From positions 1 through 44,905 of IMG/VR virus record IMGVR_UViG_3300021438_000023: 44,905 bases of DNA, one strand, 5' to 3'. Position 1 is the first letter of the stretch. Each line of letters begins with the position of its first letter. The notes under the pieces are model-generated. The model was not told where the DNA came from. It worked only from the letters and a program-made list of their open reading frames with translations, and did no database searches. The position numbers were made by a program, and so were the translations under genes. The stretch is from a virus. Positions 18,751 through 26,252 of the stretch are shown piece after piece.

Positions 18751-18931
18751 TCAGATATACGAGTGGATAAAGGACGATATTAAGTACTTAAAAGACGAGA
18801 TTCGCACCATTGATGGTAAGGTAGATCAGCTTTTAGAGTTTAAGTGGAAAGTGGTAGGCGGCACTATTTTGGCCAGCCTAGTCTTGACGGGGATATTCCA
18901 GATCATGTTAGCATTACTACAAAAGGGGTAA
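18743..18931 (+). CDS. XhlA-like membrane protein, candidate holin component
   Basis: A 62-residue protein with an N-terminal charged coiled coil (DDIKYLKDEIRTIDGKVDQL) and one C-terminal transmembrane helix (VVGGTILASLVLTGIFQIML) ending LLQKG. This is the layout of XhlA-type haemolysin/holin-associated proteins, which act with a holin to release the lytic enzyme or depolarise the membrane. ATG 18743 overlaps the previous stop and follows AGGTGGA. It begins a four-gene membrane cluster (to 19643). Confidence 0.65.
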   Translation: MDNQIYEWIKDDIKYLKDEIRTIDGKVDQLLEFKWKVVGGTILASLVLTGIFQIMLALLQKG

Positions 18932-18933
18932 AT

Positions 18934-19140
18934 ATGAACAAATTTTTAGCAATTTTAGACGAGTGTGTAGACCAAGAGAAATTGGTTAAAATGTTAGCAA
19001 AAGAATACGCTGAGAAGGCAGTTCTTGATGTTAAAGCAAAAATCGAGTCTGGCGAGATTGATCCTGTTAAGGGAACTGAGCTAGATAAAGAAGTTATGCT
19101 TAAAGCAGTTAACTTTGTATTAGCACAAATCGGAGCATAA
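18934..19140 (+). CDS. Small acidic helical protein in the lysis cluster
   Basis: A 68-residue protein from ATG 18934, preceded by AAGGGG. It is helical and charged (FLAILDECVDQEKLVKML, KAVLDVKAKIESGEIDPVKG) with no transmembrane segment. It lies between the XhlA-like gene and a hydrophobic small gene. Family not recognised; a regulator of lysis or a structural helper are both possible. Confidence 0.65.
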   Translation: MNKFLAILDECVDQEKLVKMLAKEYAEKAVLDVKAKIESGEIDPVKGTELDKEVMLKAVNFVLAQIGA

Positions 19141-19141
19141 T

Positions 19142-19369
19142 ATGTGGCCACAGCTTGCGAAAATGCTAGTTGATAGATTGATAATTGTTTTACTTAAACA
19201 AGTATCTTTCTTCTTACCTAAGATCATTACAGAATGGATCAAAAAGCGTGAGCAACTAGCAGCGCAGGCTGCAGCTAAAAAAGAGCACGATGCCGTTGTA
19301 GCTAACCCAGAATCAACTCCACAGGAGATAGCCGATGCGTATGCTAAGTATCGTAATTCTGGCCGCTAG
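19142..19369 (+). CDS. Small membrane protein, holin or inner spanin candidate
   Basis: A 75-residue protein starting one base after the previous stop. The N-terminal 30 residues are hydrophobic to amphipathic (LAKMLVDRLIIVLLKQVSFF) and are followed by a charged Ala/Lys/Glu helix (KREQLAAQAAAKKEHDAVV). A membrane anchor plus helix fits an inner-membrane spanin or a small holin. The next gene, a lipoprotein, starts 35 bases before its end in another frame, like overlapping Rz/Rz1 pairs. Role inferred. Confidence 0.6.
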   Translation: MWPQLAKMLVDRLIIVLLKQVSFFLPKIITEWIKKREQLAAQAAAKKEHDAVVANPESTPQEIADAYAKYRNSGR

Positions 19370-19643
19370 TCTTACGGCTTGTGGTAAGTGGTTACCTGTT
19401 GGTTTTCCAGAGGTACCCAAGATAGAGTCTGAACACCTGGTAGTAATCCAGGGGGAGAAGGCCTATTGTTTTAAATTGAAGATTATATCAGCAGTTCCTA
19501 AAAAGCTTGCTGAGCCTGTAGCTGTTCCTCTTAGTGAGTGTAACGAGCTGGGTGGTTTACTTCCAGATGAGGCTGTGAAGCTTGATAATTGGGTAGAGGA
19601 AGTCTACCGCTGGGGTAAAGACAATAAGTGCTACCAGAACTAA
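19335..19643 (+). CDS. Small lipoprotein, outer spanin candidate
   Basis: A 102-residue protein with a signal peptide and lipobox LTAC (Cys16 lipidated), so it is probably anchored to the outer membrane and exported. Further Cys residues lie in AYCFKL, SECNEL and near the C-terminus (KCYQN). It begins inside the preceding membrane gene in a different frame (ATG 19335, or ATG 19341). That overlap and the lipobox fit Rz1-type outer spanins, although Rz1 proteins are usually shorter and Pro-rich. It could instead be a superinfection or exclusion lipoprotein. Confidence 0.68.
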   Translation: MRMLSIVILAASLTACGKWLPVGFPEVPKIESEHLVVIQGEKAYCFKLKIISAVPKKLAEPVAVPLSECNELGGLLPDEAVKLDNWVEEVYRWGKDNKCYQN

Positions 19644-19666
19644 AAAGTCATTTCTTAGTCTTTTAA

Positions 19667-19695
19667 TTTACTCGAAGATAGTCTCCGTATATTAT
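19667..19695 (+). promoter_or_regulatory. Sigma70-like promoter before the nozzle gene
   Basis: TTTACT (19667-19672) and TATTAT (19690-19695) are separated by 17 bases in the 75-base gap before 19719. The spacing is ideal and both boxes match consensus at four or five of six positions. It would start a transcript for the nozzle, adaptor and ejection-protein block. GGGAG at 19708-19712 is the ribosome site of the next gene. Confidence 0.6.
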
Positions 19696-19718
19696 GGACT
19701 GGATAAGGGAGATTCAAA

Positions 19719-22373
19719 ATGGCGGGAACAAAACAAATCAGTGAGGTTTTAAATCTCACTGGTGGTCTTACTGATGAGTATGTCACTGAAGCGGATGGGT
19801 CTGTAGCTGCGGCACAAAATATGTGCTTAGATAGCGATATGCTCCCGATCCAAAGACCGGGGAGCCATAGCCTACCCTTGGCAAGTACTACCACTGGTGG
19901 CAGATGTACTGATGTTAGCAATCAAAAAGCGATCAAGCAGATTACTGATTTAAGGGAAGACATTGTTCTTCATACAGATCAGAGAGCTGTGGTGTATAGT
20001 AAGACTTCTGGTGGAAGTGCCGTTGAACCCACTGGTACTCCGGGGGATTTGTTTGTAAAGATAGATGGTACTACAAAGCCAAGTGGGAATCGTGTGAACG
20101 CTCACTACTGGCAAGAGCAAGTATTTGCAGCTAGTGGAGAGCATTGCTTTCCAGCTAAGACTTATTACGATGAGAACTTAGCGGCCTGGGTATCTAGATC
20201 TGCAGGGATGCCTATTTTTACTACTAATAATATACCAGAGGCAGACTTTGAAACAGGGGGATTAGGTGGTAGCGGCGGATTTGTATCTCTACCCAGTGGG
20301 AATAATTACGACATAATTGGTATTCAGATATATGAAGATGTGTCTGGTTCCCCTATGTATAATTTAGATACTACTGCTCTTATCTCTACTTCAGGACGTA
20401 TTTATGTAAGTAGATTTACTAATCCTGTTGTCCCCGTAACTAGGACTGATAATCGATATGTGTATATAACTTATTCACTATCGTATAAAGTTGACAATAT
20501 AGACTATGTTGATGAGGGCTCCTGCTCGTATCCATTTTATGTCAAATCCAACTATGGATTTGAGCATCAGAAGTGGGATATTTATATTCGAAGACCTTCT
20601 CTTTCAAAATCGACTTTTAAATTAGATTCTGTACAAGAAGCTAATATGAAAGTTAACGTATATGTTTCTACAAATAACAGCACTGTTTTATACCAGGTAT
20701 ATTCACAAGCCCCTACGCCTGTAGTGGACGTGGTTAATGGTAATTACTACATTGCTCAAGTATACGGTAAGACAGACTCACAGCTACAGATAGGATATGT
20801 GGCTCCTGGGGGCGCTCTTTATCCGTCTATTCCCTGCTATATCAATGGTGGTGTAGAGCCAAATAATCCTCCTCCTATGGCTAAGTTCATGAGGATCGTT
20901 GGTAACTATGCTTACTACGGTAATATGCGTGGTATAGATAAAGATTTTCAAACTTATGATTATCCAAATGTCGTGTACCAGTCGCAGAACTTCGACCCCG
21001 ACTCAGTACCCCCTAGATTTGCCATAGAGTTCCCCGATGAAGTCACTGGTATTGGTGCTGCAGGGGAGAGAGTTATCGTTGGTACTAAGAAGGCTATGTA
21101 CCGCATCGATGGAAGATACGATGAGACTGGTGCTGGATATGTTGTTCCAGAAGTATTATCTAGAGAGACCGGGTGTATTTCTCACTCTAGCATGATTAGT
21201 GTTGGAGACCTTTGCTACTTCCTAGGTGAAGAAGGTTTCTGTATGAGTGACGGTGTGACTGTTAGGAATCTAAGCGCCCATATCTATAAGACCTACTCTA
21301 CTCTGGCTCTAACTAAAGTATCAGATGCTGCTGGAGCCTACACATATATTGACTACGATGCAGCCCAAAAGCTGGTTACCGTAGCTTATGATAAACAGAA
21401 CAATAGAATCATATGGACCTTTGATGATGATGAGGCCTATGTACTAGAGTTAAGAGCTATAGCTAACTGGAGAGGAAGTTTCTGGGGACCTTGGAAAGTA
21501 GAGAGTGACTCAGGTGCTTTTTCTGCAGTGGGATCTGTGAATAGTGGAATAGTTAGGGGAGATTCTAGAGGATTCTTCTGGACTATGTCTAATGGATATT
21601 TCAGTGATCCTAAGTACGCTAATGCTAACTACAATACCTGGGACCGGATGCCTATTGTCTACGTTCTTAAGACAGCTAAGAATTTCTTCTCTAGTAAGAC
21701 AGTGAAGAAGTGGGTTACTGCTATGAGTATCTTGATTAAAAGGATCCGGCCTGTGGCTGTATACGATAGCCACTCTCCTACATTAGACCTTCAGATCAAT
21801 TCATACAACGATGGCAACAAAGTGGTTAAGGCGTTAAATCCTATCCATTATACTGGGGACCGGGATCAACTAGAAAACACAGCTTTTGTGGGTAACCAGA
21901 GCGTGTCTGTACAGGATGAGAAAACACTGGTTATGTTCACCAGAAGGTTTCCATCCCCTGGTCTTCGCTGCATATCTAAGTCTTTGGAGTTCACCAATGC
22001 CTATAGACTAATTGGCAAGAGTGACTCTTTGGAGACTTGTGTGGTAGTAGGAACTGCCGCGGCTTTACCTACGTTAGCGTGGCCTTTAGAAGGTTCTTTG
22101 GATGTCACTAGGAACGACTACTATTTGACCCTTGAAAAGGACAATTATGCAGTGAAATACAAGGTTCTTAGCTCATCTTCAGCTACCCTGGTTTTAGACC
22201 AATCCCCTGGTAACGGTTCAGGGTACAAGTGGAAGCTGTATGCGTTTTCTAAGTACCAGTTCTTTGGATTTGCTGGTGCCAGTATTTTCTTTACTCCATT
22301 TGGGGCTACCCATGAGATGTACAATATATCTGAGCAGGGTGGAAATACTGGAGATACAGGTGAGCCTGCATGA
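19719..22373 (+). CDS. Nozzle-like tail protein
   Basis: An 884-residue protein beginning LNLTGGLTDEYVTEADGSVA. Residues about 440-530 contain VTGIGAAGERVIVGTKKAMY, then MISVGDLCYFLGEEGFCMSDG, a pattern typical of the beta-propeller in podoviral tail nozzle or tubular proteins (T7 gp12-like, P22 gp10-like). Other parts are beta-rich, with long strands and Ser/Thr/Tyr. The adaptor candidate follows one gene later, which supports a head-tail connector and nozzle set. The protein is longer than T7 gp12 (794) and P22 gp10 (472), so it may carry an extra receptor or wall-binding domain. Confidence 0.7.
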   Translation: MAGTKQISEVLNLTGGLTDEYVTEADGSVAAAQNMCLDSDMLPIQRPGSHSLPLASTTTGGRCTDVSNQKAIKQITDLREDIVLHTDQRAVVYSKTSGGSAVEPTGTPGDLFVKIDGTTKPSGNRVNAHYWQEQVFAASGEHCFPAKTYYDENLAAWVSRSAGMPIFTTNNIPEADFETGGLGGSGGFVSLPSGNNYDIIGIQIYEDVSGSPMYNLDTTALISTSGRIYVSRFTNPVVPVTRTDNRYVYITYSLSYKVDNIDYVDEGSCSYPFYVKSNYGFEHQKWDIYIRRPSLSKSTFKLDSVQEANMKVNVYVSTNNSTVLYQVYSQAPTPVVDVVNGNYYIAQVYGKTDSQLQIGYVAPGGALYPSIPCYINGGVEPNNPPPMAKFMRIVGNYAYYGNMRGIDKDFQTYDYPNVVYQSQNFDPDSVPPRFAIEFPDEVTGIGAAGERVIVGTKKAMYRIDGRYDETGAGYVVPEVLSRETGCISHSSMISVGDLCYFLGEEGFCMSDGVTVRNLSAHIYKTYSTLALTKVSDAAGAYTYIDYDAAQKLVTVAYDKQNNRIIWTFDDDEAYVLELRAIANWRGSFWGPWKVESDSGAFSAVGSVNSGIVRGDSRGFFWTMSNGYFSDPKYANANYNTWDRMPIVYVLKTAKNFFSSKTVKKWVTAMSILIKRIRPVAVYDSHSPTLDLQINSYNDGNKVVKALNPIHYTGDRDQLENTAFVGNQSVSVQDEKTLVMFTRRFPSPGLRCISKSLEFTNAYRLIGKSDSLETCVVVGTAAALPTLAWPLEGSLDVTRNDYYLTLEKDNYAVKYKVLSSSSATLVLDQSPGNGSGYKWKLYAFSKYQFFGFAGASIFFTPFGATHEMYNISEQGGNTGDTGEPA

Positions 22374-22711
22374 TAAACTTTAACAAGAAGTTTACTACCA
22401 GAGATGCAAAGGCGGCGTATGACCCCACCTCTTTGTACCGTTTCCTGCAGGATGTGATCTATTACATCAAGTCTATAGCCCTTTTAAAGTACAATTTTGT
22501 GTTTAAGGAAGTTACTTTAGATAGTGACGGTATCCATGAGATACGGCATGGTCTAGGGTATAAGCCTAAGGATGTGATAATTACCTACCTTTCAGGGGGG
22601 AATATTACTTTTAACTATGACCAATTTACGTCGGATGTTATAGTAGTTACTACTACTGGAATTACTTCATCCTTAACAGTAAGATTTTTATACGGATTAC
22701 ACGAGGATTAA
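22370..22711 (+). CDS. Small virion protein, unknown
   Basis: A 113-residue protein coupled by ATGA to the nozzle gene. The N-terminal half is helical (DPTSLYRFLQDVIYYIKSIA). The C-terminal half, IHEIRHGLGYKPKDVIITYL, resembles the short beta domain with an HGLGYxPKDV signature found in fibre and baseplate proteins of several phages. Likely a structural tail component. No catalytic motif visible. Confidence 0.65.
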   Translation: MINFNKKFTTRDAKAAYDPTSLYRFLQDVIYYIKSIALLKYNFVFKEVTLDSDGIHEIRHGLGYKPKDVIITYLSGGNITFNYDQFTSDVIVVTTTGITSSLTVRFLYGLHED

Positions 22712-22712
22712 C

Positions 22713-23423
22713 ATGGCATATGTGACACTTCAGCAGGCTAAGGATAAGGTAATTTTAGATCTTGATTTAGACCATGAAAGCTTTATCAGAGACTCTGAAT
22801 TAACTGGGTATTTCAACGATGCAGTTTCAGAGGTTAATAAACTCCTTATGAAGCTAAATGGTGAGGATACTTACTACCTATCTAATGCTAAAATTAGCAC
22901 AATTGCAGGTACTTCAGAGTACGCCCTTCCCACCGATATTTTTGGTAATAAGATCGTAAGGGTTATATACCAGAGTAGCAATACAGATATGTATACTGTT
23001 AAAAGACTACGTGGAAGAGCGATGTATGAGCTTGCTCAGTTTGCTAATACAAGCCCTAGCAGCAAGGATCCTTACAAGTACATTCTGGTGAATAAGTCTA
23101 CTTCAGCTGGTCATAAAATGACCCTATTCCCTACTCCCCAGGTGAGTGAGTCTAATGTACTTACAGTTTGGTATATTAGGGAAGTTGAGAAGGCTACTCT
23201 TGGTGCATCTTTACTAGACTGCCCAGAGGAGTTTATCCAGTTTGTTTATGCTTTTGTTAAGATGGAGTGTCTTAAAAAAGACATTGGAAACCCGATGCTT
23301 GAGATCGCGCTCCAAGATTATATTAGACTTAGGCAGGACATGGTTGATACATTGACTAATCAAACCCATGATGGGGATAATGAAATTGTTCAAGATTTCC
23401 GCTATTACGATGACTCTATTTAG
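22713..23423 (+). CDS. Head-tail adaptor (connector) protein
   Basis: A 236-residue protein with the usual adaptor pattern: an N-terminal helical domain (DHESFIRDSELTGYFNDAVS) followed by a beta domain containing TSEYALPTDIFGNKIVRVIY, then a helical C-terminus with aromatic and acidic residues (EEFIQFVYAFVKMECL). T7 gp11-like and other podoviral adaptors bind under the portal ring and connect it to the nozzle. Size and the LP(T/S)DF-type turn fit. ATG 22713 lies one base after the previous stop. Confidence rests on pattern and gene neighbourhood. Confidence 0.72.
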   Translation: MAYVTLQQAKDKVILDLDLDHESFIRDSELTGYFNDAVSEVNKLLMKLNGEDTYYLSNAKISTIAGTSEYALPTDIFGNKIVRVIYQSSNTDMYTVKRLRGRAMYELAQFANTSPSSKDPYKYILVNKSTSAGHKMTLFPTPQVSESNVLTVWYIREVEKATLGASLLDCPEEFIQFVYAFVKMECLKKDIGNPMLEIALQDYIRLRQDMVDTLTNQTHDGDNEIVQDFRYYDDSI

Positions 23424-23431
23424 GAGATATT

Positions 23432-24223
23432 ATGAGCTGGCTTAGTAACTTAACTGGTGTGAATGTAGATATAGCTAAGGCATCTGGACGAGACCCCGGA
23501 CCAGCCCCAGTAATTAAAGGACCACCTTCATGGGAAGAAACCATGGGGAGCAAGTGGGAGCAGATCAATCAAGATTTGCTGGGTGCTAAAAAGGGCCAAG
23601 CCTTAGACCAATCTCAGTTAATCAACCAATCTGCAGAAGCTAAGGCTATGCAGAACCTAGCTATGCGTGGTGGTGCAAGTGGTGCAGCACGAGCGAATAT
23701 CGCAAGTGATACGATGGGAAATATGGTTCAGCAACAGGGAGCAATTGGATCTGATTTCTACAATCAAAGCCTAGATAGCCAGATCCAACAGATGCAGGAT
23801 AAATCAAAATACGAGCTAGCCGTCCAGCAAGGAAAAGACACTTCAGCGGGGGCTAGATATGGTGCCCAGGTTGCTGCAGCTGCGAGTCCTTGCTGCTTTA
23901 TCTTCTTAGAAGCTAGATATGGCACCGGAGCCATGGACTTGGTAGTTAGAAAATATAGAGATGAATTTATGACTGAAAGAAACAAGAGAGGATACTACAA
24001 GTTATCTGAAGTGCTTGTTCCTTTGATGAGAAAATCTAAAGTTGTAAAATTTTTAACTCGTGCTTTAATGACAGACCCATTGGTAGCTTATGGAAAAGCA
24101 TACTATGGATCGGGGAGCAAACTAGGATTAGTATTCGCTCCTGTTAAAAACTTCTGGTTAAAGACCTTCGATTACCTTGGTCAAGACCATAAATTTGTAA
24201 GAGAAAATGGTGAGGTTATCTAA
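23432..24223 (+). CDS. Internal virion protein with a CFI-box-like domain
   Basis: A 263-residue protein. The N-terminal 145 residues are low-complexity, Gln/Ala/Gly-rich and probably disordered or helical. The C-terminal part begins SPCCFIFLEARYGTGAMDL (about residues 153-171) and continues with VRKYRDEF, then RGYYKLSEVLVPLMRKSK. The CFI...YG...R.RD spacing resembles the CFI-box (CFIATAAYG) domain seen in exported or surface-associated bacterial proteins. Its position among ejection-protein candidates suggests a protein carried in the capsid and released into the cell. AGGAGA precedes ATG 23432; the stop shares a base with the next ATG. Confidence 0.65.
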   Translation: MSWLSNLTGVNVDIAKASGRDPGPAPVIKGPPSWEETMGSKWEQINQDLLGAKKGQALDQSQLINQSAEAKAMQNLAMRGGASGAARANIASDTMGNMVQQQGAIGSDFYNQSLDSQIQQMQDKSKYELAVQQGKDTSAGARYGAQVAAAASPCCFIFLEARYGTGAMDLVVRKYRDEFMTERNKRGYYKLSEVLVPLMRKSKVVKFLTRALMTDPLVAYGKAYYGSGSKLGLVFAPVKNFWLKTFDYLGQDHKFVRENGEVI

Positions 24224-24759
24224 TGCAAAGATTAACTTCTGGTGGCGGTGAAGTAGGATTAGGTGGAAGCTCAGGAGGCGGTGTGGATCCAATGACAATG
24301 GGTGCGTCGGCAGCGACGCAATTATTACTAGGTGTTTTAAATGCTGAAAGCCAAAATGCTCAGGCAAAAGGACAAGCAGAGTTAGATGCTGCTAAAGGTT
24401 TGTGGTCCGGGTTCAATAAAGAGTGGGCACCAAGAAGTGTAGCTCAATATGCAGATCCTGGTATGTACGCTCTTGCTGGTGCTCTAAAGGGTGTCGGAGA
24501 CGACGCTTCTCTTAGAAGCGTTGAGGGAATGTCTAAGTGGTTTAAATCTCTTGGTGAAAAGCCTGGAGCAGAAGGAACATCTTCTAAAGTTGGAGCCCCT
24601 GTTCAAGAGATGGCCCCAGCCGCTATTCCTCAACCAGTGGCTCCTCAGACTATGCCTGCCGAAGGTCCAAAAAGTTTCGAAGATTTCTTACAATCTCTTC
24701 CACCAGGCTCTGGTAAAATGCTTCCTGCTACTCGTGGAAGTAAATGGTATACAGCCTAA
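24223..24759 (+). CDS. Internal virion protein candidate, Gly/Ala-rich
   Basis: A 178-residue protein whose ATG overlaps the previous stop (TAATG). The N-terminus is Gly-rich (SGGGEVGLGGSSGGGVDPMT), the middle is Ala-rich helical (ESQNAQAKGQAELDAAKG), and the C-terminal third is Pro-rich and probably disordered. No family recognised. The low-complexity, helical character and location match podoviral ejection proteins. Its last residues (ATRGSKWYTA) are positively charged. Confidence 0.65.
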   Translation: MQRLTSGGGEVGLGGSSGGGVDPMTMGASAATQLLLGVLNAESQNAQAKGQAELDAAKGLWSGFNKEWAPRSVAQYADPGMYALAGALKGVGDDASLRSVEGMSKWFKSLGEKPGAEGTSSKVGAPVQEMAPAAIPQPVAPQTMPAEGPKSFEDFLQSLPPGSGKMLPATRGSKWYTA

Positions 24760-24773
24760 CATTGGAGTGAATA

Positions 24774-26123
24774 ATGGGTATTATTGATAATATGCTTGGA
24801 TTAGCAGGACTATTAGAAGAGCCAGCTCAGGCTTTCGATGCAGGAGGATTCTCTAAGGTTTTAGATATAGCAAAGCCTATTGTTAAAAAAGACCCAGTAT
24901 CTAAAAAACTTGAGACCACTAAGGCTATAGCTAAACCAAAGCCTAAACCACAAGTACAAGTTGCACCACAAGTACAAGTAGACCCTACTCCAGTGCAAAG
25001 TCCTCTTACGCCAGAGCAAGAAGCTATAAATGCTCGCCTAAGAGAGTTTGGTAAAGGATCATATACTGAATATGGTAGTAGAGTTCTCTCACCAGAAGAT
25101 GCAGCTCTTGCTAGTAAACAGGCTCTTGTTTTAAGAGAAGAGGCTGGTAATACGGGACTTAACCAGGCCTTAGGTGCTCTTAATTTAATGCAGAAAAATT
25201 TAGGTATGGAAGCTGAGAAGGCTCGAGGAAAATATGAAAGTAATCCTCTTGCTGGGGTTACTGCGTCTCCATTTCTAGAGACACTTGGTTTTGATAAGTG
25301 GGCTAAAAATGTAACACCAGTTGGTTCATATGACTTAAGCCAGTTAAAAGACAAGTTCGCAAGATTTGAAGAGATATCAAAACTTGCACAAGCTTCTCAA
25401 AAAGAATCTGCGGATCTTTATGCAAAACAATTCCACTCTATGGTTGGAAATGCTCCTGTTATAACTAAGGTAGAATCTAATAGACTTGCTGAAGATGCTC
25501 TAAAAGCTAAGATGATTGCTGATGCTAATAAAGCAAAGGCAGCTAAGGATAAGACAAATACATTAACAGCAAAGCAAAAAGAAGACTTATTGAAGAATAT
25601 CAATAAAGCTAATTTTTCTTCTAATCAAACGTATATAAAAGATACTCTTAATGGATTATCTAAACTTTCTTCTATTAGTCCAGCAGATTCAACTATCTTA
25701 AAAAACTGGGTTACGAGTGGAAATGATATACCAGAATTACTAGCTAATTCTGCCTTAAGTCCCCAGATTAAGGGAGTTATGCAATCATACATGGGAGTAC
25801 TAAATCCATATATTCACTCTATATCTGGCTCTGCAGTATCTAAACAAGAGTTAGCTCGTATGCTAACTCAATCAGGACTTAGTGCTGGTGCAAGTGTGTC
25901 TTCTATTAAAAAGGGAATTACTGATCTAATTAGAAAGACTAACGAAGACTTTAGAAATACTGTTCTTTCAGCACATCCAGAGGTGCTAGACCTACATAAA
26001 CAAAGAACTGGTGTAGATCTTCAAAGAGTTTATAATGAAACAAATTCTTTGCTATCAAATGTAGATAACCCTAAATCAGATGATGGACAAAAGTATTTAG
26101 ATAAAATTAGAGGATTAAAATAA
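24774..26123 (+). CDS. Internal virion or ejection protein candidate
   Basis: A 449-residue protein, mostly helical, beginning MGIIDNMLGLAGLLEEPAQA and followed by a basic Lys/Pro-rich stretch and a Pro/Gln/Val-rich linker. The central part is Lys/Ala/Glu-rich helix (KAKMIADANKAKAAKDKTN). No enzyme motif is seen. Location and composition match internal core proteins that leave the capsid with DNA. GGAG precedes ATG 24774, and the last stop base starts the next small gene. Confidence 0.65.
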   Translation: MGIIDNMLGLAGLLEEPAQAFDAGGFSKVLDIAKPIVKKDPVSKKLETTKAIAKPKPKPQVQVAPQVQVDPTPVQSPLTPEQEAINARLREFGKGSYTEYGSRVLSPEDAALASKQALVLREEAGNTGLNQALGALNLMQKNLGMEAEKARGKYESNPLAGVTASPFLETLGFDKWAKNVTPVGSYDLSQLKDKFARFEEISKLAQASQKESADLYAKQFHSMVGNAPVITKVESNRLAEDALKAKMIADANKAKAAKDKTNTLTAKQKEDLLKNINKANFSSNQTYIKDTLNGLSKLSSISPADSTILKNWVTSGNDIPELLANSALSPQIKGVMQSYMGVLNPYIHSISGSAVSKQELARMLTQSGLSAGASVSSIKKGITDLIRKTNEDFRNTVLSAHPEVLDLHKQRTGVDLQRVYNETNSLLSNVDNPKSDDGQKYLDKIRGLK

Positions 26124-26251
26124 TGCCATTAAAATCAGGTAAATCAAAATGGGTTATTGCTGCAAATATAAAAAAAGAGATGGCGGCCGGGAAACCACAG
26201 AAACAAGCTATAGCTATTGCTCTATCAAAAGCAGGGAAAAAGAAGGTATAA
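26123..26251 (+). CDS. 42-residue basic protein of the KPQKQA(V/I)AIA type
   Basis: A small gene starting in the stop of its upstream neighbour (TAATG) and ending one base before the next start. It encodes a 42-residue basic helix containing AAGKPQKQAIAIALSKAGKK. Short phage proteins with a GKPQKQA(V/I)AIALSKA core are widespread among structural genes of tailed phages; their function is not established. The match in the core is strong, so this is a real gene despite its length. Confidence 0.8.
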   Translation: MPLKSGKSKWVIAANIKKEMAAGKPQKQAIAIALSKAGKKKV

Positions 26252-26252
26252 T

